From: SAR324 cluster bacterium
Lineage (GTDB): Bacteria > SAR324 > NAC60-12
Assembly (NCBI GenBank): GCA_028822475.1
Contig: JAPKDT010000023.1
Location: 1-14,760, forward strand
Direction of reading: 5' to 3'
DNA length: 14,760 nt
Position 1 is the stretch's first letter; every line of letters begins with the position of its first letter. This document shows positions 6,474 to 14,718 of this stretch, one piece after another. The position numbers were made by a program, and so were the translations under genes. The notes under the pieces are model-generated. The model did no database searches, was not told the origin of the DNA, and saw only the letters and a list, made by a program, of their open reading frames with translations.

Positions 6474-8612
6474 TCAGGCAAAAACAATGGACTGCAGATC
6501 GAGGTGCCGTCCGGACCATTGTGCAAGCTGCTGACACATCCAAAGGCGGTTGCCGCATTTTACCGGATCCTCGTCCATGACCATCACATCTTCGAAAAAG
6601 CGGGTTACGACAGGTTCAATTTTACGCAGTTGCAGCAGATAATTATCCGGGCTCCAAAGAGATTGAGGATCACTGTTGAGAATGGGTTGCAGAGCGGCCA
6701 AAAAATTCTTTTCTTCGCTCAGTTCCAAAGCCGATTCGTTCAGTTCTTCTGCAATTCTGTCAGTATATTTGCTGCTGATATTTCCGGCACGTACGATTGC
6801 TTCAACGGATCTTTTGAACATGTCTGTTTCAAGATGTTCACCCAAAAATTCTGCAAAACTGAGCTGTTCAATTGCTAAGGCAGGGTTTGCTGTTTTTTTC
6901 TGTGAGGACAGAATTATTGCTGGAGTTTTGAGAACCGCGTCTATCAGGTCGTAGCGTATTCCTCGCTCCTGCATAAACCAGCGCTGCCGCTGAAGCAGAA
7001 AATCCAGTAAATCATTTTGCAGTTTTGTACGTTCCAGAGCTAAATCCTGCTGTTCATCAAGCAGACGAACAGCTGCTGAAGTCAATTCCTGCAGGTCTAG
7101 CGGAAGTCGTAATCCTAGGATAAGCTGAGTGATGCCCTGCGCTGTTCTGCGTAAAGCATATGGATCAGCCGCACCGGAAGGGATCATGTTCAGCGAAAAA
7201 GCGGTGGTCAGGAGATCCAGTTTATCAGCGAGTGCTGCCGGAACGGATTCCGCGTCTTCCGGTAAAAAGTCTTTTGCGTTGCGAGGATAATAATGCTGCC
7301 GAATTCCACGGCAGACCACAGCATCCTCATTTTTCAGCATTGCGTAATTTTCACCCATCAAACCCTGTAACTCCGGAAACTCCTGAACCAGTTGAGTTTC
7401 AAGGTCAAACTTACTCAGTTCTGCAATCCTGCGTACATTTTTTTGCTGAATTTCACTAAGCCCTAGTCTGCATGCGATAAAAACACTGAGGTCCGCAATT
7501 CGCTGAACCCTTTGACTCTGTGAACCACGTTGTTGAAAAAAGACTACCTTTTCAGCTTTTTGGAGGAAATCGTCCAGTGATTTTTTCTGATCATCGAGGT
7601 AGAAAAACCGTGCGTCACTGAGCCGTGCACGTAGTACTTTGGCGTTGCCCCGTCTAACTGTGTCGAGCCCTTTGCTGTTCCCGTTACGTACAGTAACAAA
7701 GTGCGGAAGTAATGTTTTTGCGGTGGAGTCTTGATTTTTATTTTTACTAAAAACCGGAAAATACCGCTGATGCACAGCCATGCTGGTGACCAAAACTTCA
7801 CTCGGCAGTTCAAGAAAATCTTCTTCAAAATTTCCTAGGAGGACTGTAGGCCACTCTACCAAATTCGTAACTTCCGTTAGCAGCTTTTCTTCCAGCTCCA
7901 CTACGAACCCAAATTCCTGCTCCAGTTTGCGGATTTGAGATACTATGGATTCACGCCGCTTTTCATAATCAGCCATCACATTCAGTTTTTCCAACTGTTC
8001 TTGATAATCAGCAGCGTCTTTGATGATTATTTTTCCGGAACTTAGGAAGCGGTGTCCGCGTGTTTCATTTCCGGCTTCTGCCATTTCCAGTTTCAGCGGT
8101 ACAACTGTATTATTCCACAGCGAAACTATCCAGCGTATCGGTCGAATAAAGCGCATCCGGTATGAAGCCCAGCGCATATTTTTTGGAAAATTCAGCTGTG
8201 AAATCCAGTGCTCCAGCTGTGCCTGCAGCAGTTCCGGAACGGGCTGTCCTAATTCCATCCGCTGAACAAAAAGATAGTCTTTGCCTTCATATTCCCGAAT
8301 CTGCAGTTCAGCAGGATCGATGCTGTTTTTCGCGGCAAATCCCAGCGCTGCTTTAGTCCAGTTGTTGTCCTTGTCTTTTGCAATAGCGGCAGGTGGTCCT
8401 TTCAACTCAACGCTGCGGTCTTCCTGTTTTTCTGGAAGTCCCTTTATTTGAACAGCCAGTCTTCTGGGGGTGGAAAAAGTACGTAGTTCATTAAAACTCA
8501 ACTGGTGGTTTTCACAGGTTTTCTGCACCATTGATTTCAATTGTTCAACTGCAGGCAGGATCATCTGCGCAGGCATTTCTTCAAGTCCAATTTCAAGTAA
8601 ATAAGTATTCAC
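6474..8612 (-). CDS. glyS: Glycyl-tRNA synthetase beta subunit
   Basis: It is the large subunit of the alpha2-beta2 bacterial glycyl-tRNA synthetase, which binds tRNA-Gly and completes aminoacylation with GlyQ. At 712 residues it is of usual size. It begins with the family signature LLEIGLEEMPAQ (5-16). Further blocks are VEWPTVLLG (252-260), HQRYFPV (281-287), VLRARLSDARFFYLDD (326-341), VQEFPELQGLMG (409-420) within an HD-like region, ADKLD (462-466) and DPYALRR (483-489). A C-terminal anticodon-binding helical domain follows. The start is the GTG at 8612, because an in-frame TAA lies seven codons upstream and no ATG intervenes. No Shine-Dalgarno is visible. It begins 15 bases after the glyQ stop, so the two are co-transcribed. 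No sign of truncation. Confidence 0.96.
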   Translation of the reverse strand: MNTYLLEIGLEEMPAQMILPAVEQLKSMVQKTCENHQLSFNELRTFSTPRRLAVQIKGLPEKQEDRSVELKGPPAAIAKDKDNNWTKAALGFAAKNSIDPAELQIREYEGKDYLFVQRMELGQPVPELLQAQLEHWISQLNFPKNMRWASYRMRFIRPIRWIVSLWNNTVVPLKLEMAEAGNETRGHRFLSSGKIIIKDAADYQEQLEKLNVMADYEKRRESIVSQIRKLEQEFGFVVELEEKLLTEVTNLVEWPTVLLGNFEEDFLELPSEVLVTSMAVHQRYFPVFSKNKNQDSTAKTLLPHFVTVRNGNSKGLDTVRRGNAKVLRARLSDARFFYLDDQKKSLDDFLQKAEKVVFFQQRGSQSQRVQRIADLSVFIACRLGLSEIQQKNVRRIAELSKFDLETQLVQEFPELQGLMGENYAMLKNEDAVVCRGIRQHYYPRNAKDFLPEDAESVPAALADKLDLLTTAFSLNMIPSGAADPYALRRTAQGITQLILGLRLPLDLQELTSAAVRLLDEQQDLALERTKLQNDLLDFLLQRQRWFMQERGIRYDLIDAVLKTPAIILSSQKKTANPALAIEQLSFAEFLGEHLETDMFKRSVEAIVRAGNISSKYTDRIAEELNESALELSEEKNFLAALQPILNSDPQSLWSPDNYLLQLRKIEPVVTRFFEDVMVMDEDPVKCGNRLWMCQQLAQWSGRHLDLQSIVFA

Positions 8613-8627
8613 AAAGCAGTAATCATA

Positions 8628-9554
8628 TTAATTGTCAGGAGTAAGTTCTTCCACCCATTTCCGGGCAGCATCACGGTCATTCATCAAAGGAAAACCGAGT
8701 TTGCAACGTTCTTCAAGGAAGAGTTTTGCAATATTTTGAGCAAGGTTACGTACCCTTCCGATGTAGGCCGCACGTGCAGAAACACTAATTGCACCGGCCG
8801 CGTCAAGCTGATTAAAAGTGTGGGAGCATTTGAGTACATAATCGTAGGCTGGAAAGACCAGTTTTTCAGCAAGCGCACGTCCCGCCTCCTGCTCATAGTC
8901 GTTGAACCAGCGAAACATCAGTTCTGTGTCTGCAACCTCAAAAGTGTATTTTGAATGTTCAAATTCAGGCTGCCGAAAAATTGAAGCGTAACTGACTCCT
9001 TTTGTGTATTCAAGATCAAAAACGTCTTCAACATCCTGTAAGTAGGAAGCAATTCTTTCGATACCGTAAGTCAACTCAGCGGAAACTGGCTGACAGGCAA
9101 TTCCTCCGACTTGTTGAAAATATGTGAATTGTGTGACTTCCATACCGTCCAGCCATATTTCCCAGCCGAGACCCCACGCACCAAGAGTCGGCGCTTCCCA
9201 GTTATCCTCTACAAAGCGTATATCGTGTTCCAGCGGATCGACGCCTAAAGCCTCCAGCGATGCGAGGTAAAGTTCTTCCACATTATCCGGTGAAGGTTTG
9301 AGGATTACCTGATATTGATGATGTTGATAGAGGCGGTTTGGATTTTCACCGTAACGTCCATCAGCCGGTCTTCTCGAAGGTTCAACGTAAGCCACATTCC
9401 ATTCTTCTGGACCAATCACACGTAGAGTTGTCATCGGATTCATTGTTCCAGCGCCTGTTTCAACATCGTACGGATTCATCAGCATACAACCCTGTTTATG
9501 CCAGTATTGGTTGAGTTGCATGATGATATCCTGGATTGTATGTGAACTTTTCAT
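8628..9554 (-). CDS. glyQ: Glycyl-tRNA synthetase alpha subunit
   Basis: It carries the class II catalytic core that activates glycine with ATP and, with GlyS, charges tRNA-Gly. It is 308 residues, close to the usual 300. The almost invariant blocks are present: VEPSRRPADGRYGENPNRLY (57-76) with the ATP-contacting arginines, HHQYQVILKPSPD (78-90), VEDNWEAPTLGAWGLGWEIW (115-134), DGMEVTQFTYFQQVGG (136-151) and the motif-3-like ELTYGIERIASYLQ (160-173). The ATG at 9554 overlaps the stop codon of the upstream unknown gene (ATGA), so its translation is probably coupled to that gene. There is no room for a T-box leader, since the preceding DNA is coding. Confidence 0.97.
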   Translation of the reverse strand: MKSSHTIQDIIMQLNQYWHKQGCMLMNPYDVETGAGTMNPMTTLRVIGPEEWNVAYVEPSRRPADGRYGENPNRLYQHHQYQVILKPSPDNVEELYLASLEALGVDPLEHDIRFVEDNWEAPTLGAWGLGWEIWLDGMEVTQFTYFQQVGGIACQPVSAELTYGIERIASYLQDVEDVFDLEYTKGVSYASIFRQPEFEHSKYTFEVADTELMFRWFNDYEQEAGRALAEKLVFPAYDYVLKCSHTFNQLDAAGAISVSARAAYIGRVRNLAQNIAKLFLEERCKLGFPLMNDRDAARKWVEELTPDN

Positions 9555-11320
9555 GCTGCTATTTCTGAAAGAGTTTGAAACAAGTGACGGTCACGATATA
9601 TAAGTTGTTTAAGAGAAACATGCAGCCAGCGCAGGGCGAGATTATTTTTGTTTTTCATCAGCAGAGCAGAATCTGTTTTTGCGTGTTCAATTATTTTATT
9701 TTGCTCATTCAAAACAATTTCCGCATTTTCTCCCTGCTCAATTGCCTGTTGACAAAGTTTTTCCAGGTGTGCTCGCGCGGCGACGGTAACAATAATGGTT
9801 TTAGGTTTTAAATAAGTGAAGATCATTTTTGTGTTAAGTTGAGTTAAATCTTCCGGCTGCTGAAACTTGAAAGGGTTGATCCAGAGTTTTCGCTGAACTT
9901 CGCTTAACTTAAGATTCAGCTCTGCAGCATGGGTTTCTTCTTCACAGAGCAAAAGCGCTCTGGATATTTTTACTACAGCAGCATTTTGTGTAGCTGTTTC
10001 CCATGTTGTGCTTTCGGACAATGCATTGGTCAACAATTTAGAAAATGAGGTTATTTTTTGCAGGACATTCCGTTCCTGTTCGTAGAGCATTTGACTTCTT
10101 TCAGCCTGTTGAATTGTATTATCGAGCGACTTCTCCTCAGTCAATAAATATTTACGCGTTTTTTCAAATTCCACTTTCTGTAAGGGCTGCTGTGCGTAAT
10201 TAGCATCCATTTGGAGGTCATTCAGCACAACAAAATTATGGAGTGGTGCAAGAATGTGATTCAAATCAGCACGCCAGTCTATGAGACACATCTTACTCTT
10301 TATCTCAGGGGAGTCGTCCAGTTTCAACCAGTAAACGGCATCTTTTAGTGGCAACTGCGCGGCATCAGTTTTAGTCTGTAGTTTTAAATTTGTGCAGCCG
10401 ATTTCGCTGAATAGTTTTTCAAGTAAAGCATTGACTATCAGGTATTTCCCTGTTCCGTGAACAGCCGGCGATTTTACTTTTGAATTTTGCTGATTATCTT
10501 TCAGCCACGTTTTGTGTTCACCGTTCATGTCCTCAATGAAACGTTTGAAAGGAGGATTTTTTAAAGTGCATTCGTCTAGGCGGATTAAATGTTCAATCTT
10601 TATATTTTTAAAATTCAGCCTTTGTATTGAATTGAAAGGAATTCCCGGAAAAAGATAACAGCCTTTTGCTTCACGTAAAATCCCTACTACACTTTCTGGA
10701 AGAGCTGTATTGTCCTGCTTCCGTAAAAACTTCTGCAGCCATATTTCTGGAGCAATGTCTCCGCTTTCAGTTTCAAATTTCTGAATGCTGTTCAGGGGAA
10801 TCAGAGTATTCAGCGGTACGTCACTTGCGGATTGACGTACCAGTATTCCAAAATGATTCGTGTAGTCCATTGTCTGAAAGTCATTATCCACACGAATCCT
10901 GGGAAAACTCCTGATGTGATTGGTCAGGAGCATCTCCGGAGCAGAAAGCCTAAACTGCATTTTGTTGACTAGTTCAAGAACGGGCTGGAGTTTTAATAAC
11001 GCCGATAAATCATGACTAATGTCGTCAAGCACCAACACGTAACGGACATTTTTCTCAGAGTTGTTTTTTAGCTCCTCCAGTAATTTGAGACAGACTTCCG
11101 GAGTTTCAAACGCGCCTGGAGAAAACAAAACCCAGTCTGCTTTGAGTTTTATCAACTCATCTGCCGCAGACTCAAATGCCTTTGATGTAATTTTCTGATC
11201 CGCAGCTGAAACTGAATCAACGAACAACTTCCCGTTCAATTGATGAGGAACCTGTTTCTGTAACTGCTTAACTAAAGAATCCCAGTTTGAGCTGGCAAAA
11301 CCAATGCCGACAAGTTGCAT
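9551..11320 (-). CDS. Unrecognised 589-residue protein heading the glyQS operon
   Basis: I do not recognise this family. The protein is soluble: no signal peptide and no membrane segment. Residues 1-135 alternate hydrophobic strands and helices (MQLVGIGFA; ADWVLFSPGAF at 61-71; VRYVLVLDD at 92-100), suggesting a Rossmann or receiver-like fold. Residues 286-293 read AVHGTGKY, followed by a hydrophobic helix (LIVNALLEKLF). This resembles a Walker A motif with Tyr in place of the final Ser/Thr. MCLID (344-348) could be a Walker B strand. Residues about 383-430 are charged, Gln/Glu-rich and coiled-coil-like. The C-terminus (440-589) is mostly helical. The stop overlaps glyQ by ATGA, and a candidate promoter lies upstream. 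The ATG at 11320 lacks a Shine-Dalgarno. Its length, uninterrupted frame and tight coupling argue that it is a real gene. A role in tRNA-Gly charging is only a guess from context. Confidence 0.8.
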   Translation of the reverse strand: MQLVGIGFASSNWDSLVKQLQKQVPHQLNGKLFVDSVSAADQKITSKAFESAADELIKLKADWVLFSPGAFETPEVCLKLLEELKNNSEKNVRYVLVLDDISHDLSALLKLQPVLELVNKMQFRLSAPEMLLTNHIRSFPRIRVDNDFQTMDYTNHFGILVRQSASDVPLNTLIPLNSIQKFETESGDIAPEIWLQKFLRKQDNTALPESVVGILREAKGCYLFPGIPFNSIQRLNFKNIKIEHLIRLDECTLKNPPFKRFIEDMNGEHKTWLKDNQQNSKVKSPAVHGTGKYLIVNALLEKLFSEIGCTNLKLQTKTDAAQLPLKDAVYWLKLDDSPEIKSKMCLIDWRADLNHILAPLHNFVVLNDLQMDANYAQQPLQKVEFEKTRKYLLTEEKSLDNTIQQAERSQMLYEQERNVLQKITSFSKLLTNALSESTTWETATQNAAVVKISRALLLCEEETHAAELNLKLSEVQRKLWINPFKFQQPEDLTQLNTKMIFTYLKPKTIIVTVAARAHLEKLCQQAIEQGENAEIVLNEQNKIIEHAKTDSALLMKNKNNLALRWLHVSLKQLIYRDRHLFQTLSEIAA

Positions 11321-11367
11321 CTAACAGATTAATTCAGACGGTTTGAGAGGCTTAAAATTAAATGCCA

Positions 11368-11396
11368 ATAGTACCATGTTTTCATGAGGATGTAAA
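11368..11396 (-). promoter_or_regulatory. Candidate promoter for the unknown-glyQS operon
   Basis: On the minus strand TTTACA (11391-11396) is followed after 17 bases by TACTAT (11368-11373). These match the sigma-70 consensus in five and four of six positions. The implied leader to the ATG at 11320 is about 40 bases, too short for a T-box or glycine riboswitch. Confidence 0.4.
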
Positions 11397-11401
11397 ATTT
11401 C

Positions 11402-11431
11402 TTGACTTATCAAAGCTCAAAAATGGAGAAT
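11402..11431 (+). promoter_or_regulatory. Candidate promoter for the DMT permease gene
   Basis: TTGACT (11402-11407) is a good -35 box. After 18 bases comes GAGAAT (11426-11431), a weak -10 match. It stands back to back with the minus-strand candidate, five bases apart, in the 152-base divergent gap. The -10 is uncertain. Confidence 0.3.
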
Positions 11432-11472
11432 GAATTGTAAATAAAACAATGTCTAAATTAAGAAAGTAGTTT

Positions 11473-12375
11473 GTGAGTGATCAAATCAAAGGGCTGTGCT
11501 TCGCATTGCTCGCTATGTTCGGAGGAGGGCTTTACGCAATTCCATACCGTTTAAGTTTAGATACAGTCGCACCTCTGCCTGTAATCTGGGGTGTTTTCCT
11601 CTGGGCATTTTTGTTTTCTGTGCCTGGGGCATGGTTAGCTCGCCGTCAAAATAAATATTCCTGGAAAATTGCAGGCATCACCCTTGCCACCTCTCTGGCA
11701 GGTCTGCTGGGCAATTATGCCATTTGCCAGGCTTTGAGCCAGGCTTCACCGACACTGATGGTTTTAGTAAGCAGAATTGAAATTATTTTCGCGATGCTCC
11801 TCAGTTGGATGTTTTTGAAAGAGTTAGTCAGCATCAGAATCTGGATGGCAGTGATGGTAATTGTCGCAGGTATCATCGTGATGAAAATGGACTCATTGAG
11901 TTTTGAATTAAAAGTTTGGTCTTCATTCCTCTGGGCTGTTACTGCAGCCTTCAGTTTCGCGTCAATGCAGGTTATGGCCAAAAGTATTATTCATGAAATA
12001 AATCCGCAAGTTTTGAATGTTTCACGCTTAGCAGTTGCGCTTGTTATGCTCTGGAGCCTGACGGAAGTAAGAAGCGGGGTTGCGGATTTACAAAGTGGCG
12101 AGTGGAAATGGTTAGCGCTGGCCGCCTTTTGTGGTCCTTTTATGGGACGTGTATCTTATACGTATGCTTTACGTTACCTGTCTGTTTCAAAAGCGGTTAT
12201 CATTAATTCTTTTTCACCGGCCACGACACTTTTGTTTGAGCTCCTCGTTTTTGGGACACTCATCAGCAGTTATGAAGCATTAGGTGGAACAATAATGCTG
12301 GCTGGAATTCTCTGGGTTTTCCTTCCCGGATTACGCCGGAATGCCAGCAATTCAAAAGTGAATGTTGTGAAATAA
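11473..12375 (+). CDS. DMT-superfamily (EamA) permease
   Basis: It is an inner-membrane drug/metabolite transporter of the ten-helix EamA type, 300 residues, the usual size. Ten hydrophobic segments are apparent, for example residues 5-25, 37-54, 66-88, 94-117, 121-140, 150-170, 183-198, 211-235, 240-258 and 266-286, arranged as two five-helix repeats. The third and fourth segments contain the common GNYAICQALSQASPTLMVL pattern, and the same position in the second half has YTYALRYLSVSKAVIINSF. An in-frame TAG lies two codons before the GTG at 11473, so that GTG is the most upstream possible start; a later ATG at 11515 would cut into the first helix. The substrate cannot be read from sequence. 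The next gene, 72 bases on, is a DadA-like dehydrogenase, so an amino-acid-related substrate is conceivable. Confidence 0.85.
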   Translation: MSDQIKGLCFALLAMFGGGLYAIPYRLSLDTVAPLPVIWGVFLWAFLFSVPGAWLARRQNKYSWKIAGITLATSLAGLLGNYAICQALSQASPTLMVLVSRIEIIFAMLLSWMFLKELVSIRIWMAVMVIVAGIIVMKMDSLSFELKVWSSFLWAVTAAFSFASMQVMAKSIIHEINPQVLNVSRLAVALVMLWSLTEVRSGVADLQSGEWKWLALAAFCGPFMGRVSYTYALRYLSVSKAVIINSFSPATTLLFELLVFGTLISSYEALGGTIMLAGILWVFLPGLRRNASNSKVNVVK

Positions 12376-12447
12376 AACTTAAGGCGGGGTGGGTTTTAGA
12401 GTTTTTACGACTCAGTATATTTAATCAACTAAGTATTCTAAAATTCA

Positions 12448-13695
12448 ATGGAAATAATAATCATGGGCGGCGGAGTCGTAGGTGTTACGACAGCATATCA
12501 ACTGCTTAAAGATGGTCATCAAGTAACTGTGCTTGACCGGCAGCCCCCTGCAATCGGCGGCGCGAGTTACGGTAATGCCGGACTGATAGCCTCCGGACAT
12601 GCTATTGCGTGGGGTTCACCAAAAGCACTTAAAATATGGTTCAATTCCTTATTTCACCAGGATCCTGTTTTCCGGATGAAATTTCAAACTGACCCTCAAT
12701 TTCTACGTTGGGGGTTGAAATTCCTTGCCCAGTGTACTCATTCAAGAGCCAAAATAAATTCTCTGGCAAAACACCGGATTTCAGTATATTCCCAGAAAAT
12801 ATTGACAGAAACTGCTGCAGATACAGGGGTTCAATATGAACAAAAAACTACAGGACTACTTTATCTTTACAGGAATCCGGAAATGCTGGCTGGAGGTTCA
12901 GAACACGTGAGTTTACTGCAGGAGGTCGGACAAGAACTGGAAATAGTCGGAAAAGAACGCGCACTGGAAATAATTCCGGAACTGGCGGATTCTCAGGATG
13001 AGATTGCCGGTGGTGTCTTTTCTCCAAACGATGAGTCCGGAGACTCCAGAATATTTACGGAACAGTTGATGGAGGTCTGCAGATCAATGGGAGGTATTTT
13101 TGAGTCCGGAGTTTCGATTGAGAAGCTTGATGCTTCCGGAACTGAAATAAAACGTGTTGTCACCAACCGTGGTGTTTTCAGCGCAGACCGTTATGTACTC
13201 AGTTTGGGCGCATGGAGTCCACTGCTTGCACAAAAATCATTAGGAGTCAGACTTTCTGTTTATCCGGTCAAAGGTTACTCCATCACAATTCCGGTAGAAA
13301 AAGGGCACACTCCTCCTCGGATAGGAGGATTACATGAAGAAGATTTGCTGGGATTTTCACCGATGGGAGATCATTTCAGGGTCAGCTCTGTCTCCGAATT
13401 TTGCGGTTACGATCTTGGACATACTCCAGAAGACTTTGAACACATCCTAAAAACCGCAAAAAAACTATTTCCAAATGCAGGAAATTACGACAAAGTTGAA
13501 TTCTGGTCCGGCTTACGTCCGATGACTCCGGAAGGAACGCCCATTCTCGGAACAGGCCGTCACTCAAATTTATTTTACAACACAGGACACGGACACTTAG
13601 GCTGGACTATGTCTTGCGGAACAGCTCGGCTTACAGCAGATTTAATTGCCGGTAAAACTCCTGAAATTTCAATTGAAAAGATGGGCGTTCGTTGA
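12448..13695 (+). CDS. DadA-like FAD-dependent D-amino-acid dehydrogenase
   Basis: It is a DAO-fold flavoprotein expected to oxidise a D-amino acid (or a related secondary amine) to the keto acid plus ammonia, passing electrons to the membrane chain. The 415 residues match DadA length. The FAD dinucleotide motif GGGVVGVTTAYQLL is at 7-20, ending in the acidic LDRQ near 29-32. GGASYGNAG (37-45) is typical of DadA relatives. The C-terminal signature WSGLRPMTPEGTPILG (about 352-367) and YNTGHGHLGWTMSCGTARL (about 376-394) contain the substrate and flavin contacts. The ATG at 12448 begins directly with the FAD strand (MEIIIMGGG). It has no clear Shine-Dalgarno. No alanine racemase or other dad gene is nearby, so substrate identity (D-alanine, hydroxyproline, other) is open and I give no symbol. 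Confidence 0.88.
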   Translation: MEIIIMGGGVVGVTTAYQLLKDGHQVTVLDRQPPAIGGASYGNAGLIASGHAIAWGSPKALKIWFNSLFHQDPVFRMKFQTDPQFLRWGLKFLAQCTHSRAKINSLAKHRISVYSQKILTETAADTGVQYEQKTTGLLYLYRNPEMLAGGSEHVSLLQEVGQELEIVGKERALEIIPELADSQDEIAGGVFSPNDESGDSRIFTEQLMEVCRSMGGIFESGVSIEKLDASGTEIKRVVTNRGVFSADRYVLSLGAWSPLLAQKSLGVRLSVYPVKGYSITIPVEKGHTPPRIGGLHEEDLLGFSPMGDHFRVSSVSEFCGYDLGHTPEDFEHILKTAKKLFPNAGNYDKVEFWSGLRPMTPEGTPILGTGRHSNLFYNTGHGHLGWTMSCGTARLTADLIAGKTPEISIEKMGVR

Positions 13696-13732
13696 AGTTA
13701 GACTGCAACGAAACAAGTTGTGTGGTTTTGGC

Positions 13733-14641
13733 TTAAAGCAGTTGGCTTAGGCCCAATTTCCATACGCGATCATTGCCCTGCAAATCTGGCAGGAAGGCGG
13801 AGGATTTCCAAACCGGAAAATTCTGCTTAAGTGAGCTCAAGTCTGCCTGTTGATCAAAACCGATTTCGAGTAACATCTCTCCATCCTTTGCTAATAGACT
13901 GGGAGCCGTTTCAAGCAGGTAGCGGTAAAAAGACAGTCCATCCGGACCGCCGTCAAGAGCAGTGTGAGGTTCATACTGCGCTACATCAACCTGCAGACTT
14001 GAGATGGTATCGCTGGGTATGTAAGGCGGATTGCTGATGATGAAATCCAGTTTTGCTGCAGGATTAATTTTTGAAAATAAGTTGCTCTCAACTAGCTCGA
14101 TATGGTTATTTCGTGGAGAGAGCAGAGATTCATGACGCTGCAAATTTCGGGCAGCTACCTCCAAAACATCCGCTGTACAATCAACTGCAATAATGTGAAG
14201 GTTCTTAAGTTCTGCACAAATTGCCAGTGGGATTGCGCCTGTGCCTGTGCCGAGTTCTGCAATCAGGCACTTTGAATCAGGATGATTATTTTGACGTTTC
14301 CGGATTTGCTCAACAGCAATTTCAACTAGTGTTTCTGTATCAGGACGGGGAATTAAGGTGTTTTTGTTCACCTCAAGTGTCAGTGACCAGAACTCCTTTT
14401 CGCCTGTTAAGTAAGCAATAGGACAACCAGCAGCACGTTGCTGAACTAATTCGCGATAAGCTCCTCGTTCCTTCTCATTCAGGGGCTGGTCTGCCCGAAG
14501 ATAAAGATCTAAACGCGGACAATCCAGCACAAATGCCAGCAGAAGTTCAGCATCCAACCGCGGAGAGTCAGGCCGCATTTTCTCAAAATGCCCTTGTGTC
14601 CAATTCAAAATGTCCGCTATCGTCCATTGGTCAGTGGTCAC
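13733..14641 (-). CDS. prmC: Peptide chain release factor N5-glutamine methyltransferase
   Basis: It methylates the glutamine of the GGQ motif in release factors RF1 and RF2 using S-adenosylmethionine, which raises termination efficiency. The 302 residues fit PrmC/HemK. An N-terminal helical domain (about 5-80) ends in the family block PIAYLTGEKEFW (74-85). IPRPDTE (97-103) follows. The SAM motif ELGTGTGAIPLA is at 129-140, the catalytic NPPYIP at 204-209, and ALDGGPDGL (228-236) is the specific downstream signature. These separate it from PrmB, the ribosomal L3 methylase. The start is the GTG at 14641: an in-frame TAA lies seven codons upstream with no ATG between. It converges with the dadA-like gene over a 37-base gap without a visible terminator. 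prfA, a frequent upstream neighbour, is not seen in the 119 bases available. Confidence 0.94.
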   Translation of the reverse strand: MTTDQWTIADILNWTQGHFEKMRPDSPRLDAELLLAFVLDCPRLDLYLRADQPLNEKERGAYRELVQQRAAGCPIAYLTGEKEFWSLTLEVNKNTLIPRPDTETLVEIAVEQIRKRQNNHPDSKCLIAELGTGTGAIPLAICAELKNLHIIAVDCTADVLEVAARNLQRHESLLSPRNNHIELVESNLFSKINPAAKLDFIISNPPYIPSDTISSLQVDVAQYEPHTALDGGPDGLSFYRYLLETAPSLLAKDGEMLLEIGFDQQADLSSLKQNFPVWKSSAFLPDLQGNDRVWKLGLSQLL

Positions 14642-14690
14642 CGCTTTATTTACTAAGGGTTAAATGTTAAAAGTGGATGTTGCAGCTTTG

Positions 14691-14718
14691 AAGATAAAAA
14701 TACACACTTACATTTCAA
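14691..14718 (-). promoter_or_regulatory. Candidate prmC promoter
   Basis: On the minus strand TTGAAA (14713-14718) is followed after 16 bases by TATCTT (14691-14696). They match the sigma-70 consensus at five and four of six positions. The implied leader to the GTG at 14641 is about 43 bases. Nothing else is supported between 14642 and the window end. Confidence 0.35.

Noticed and set aside
6414..6878. An open plus-strand frame of 154 codons antisense to the 3' end of glyS.
   Set aside because: It mirrors conserved glyS coding sequence and resembles no protein family; it is a shadow frame.
9551..11320. The unknown protein as an NtrC-type regulator (receiver plus ATPase).
   Set aside because: There is no GAFTGA motif, the Walker A is degenerate and no helix-turn-helix is evident at the C-terminus.
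11321..11367. A T-box or glycine riboswitch ahead of the glycyl-tRNA synthetase operon.
   Set aside because: The leader is only about 40-150 bases, and I see neither a T-box sequence nor the paired helices of a glycine aptamer.
12376..12412. A G-rich stretch followed by T-runs after the permease gene, looking like a terminator.
   Set aside because: No C-rich arm pairs with the G-rich stretch. Only a six-pair A/T stem (AAAACT with AGTTTT) over a 20-base loop is possible.
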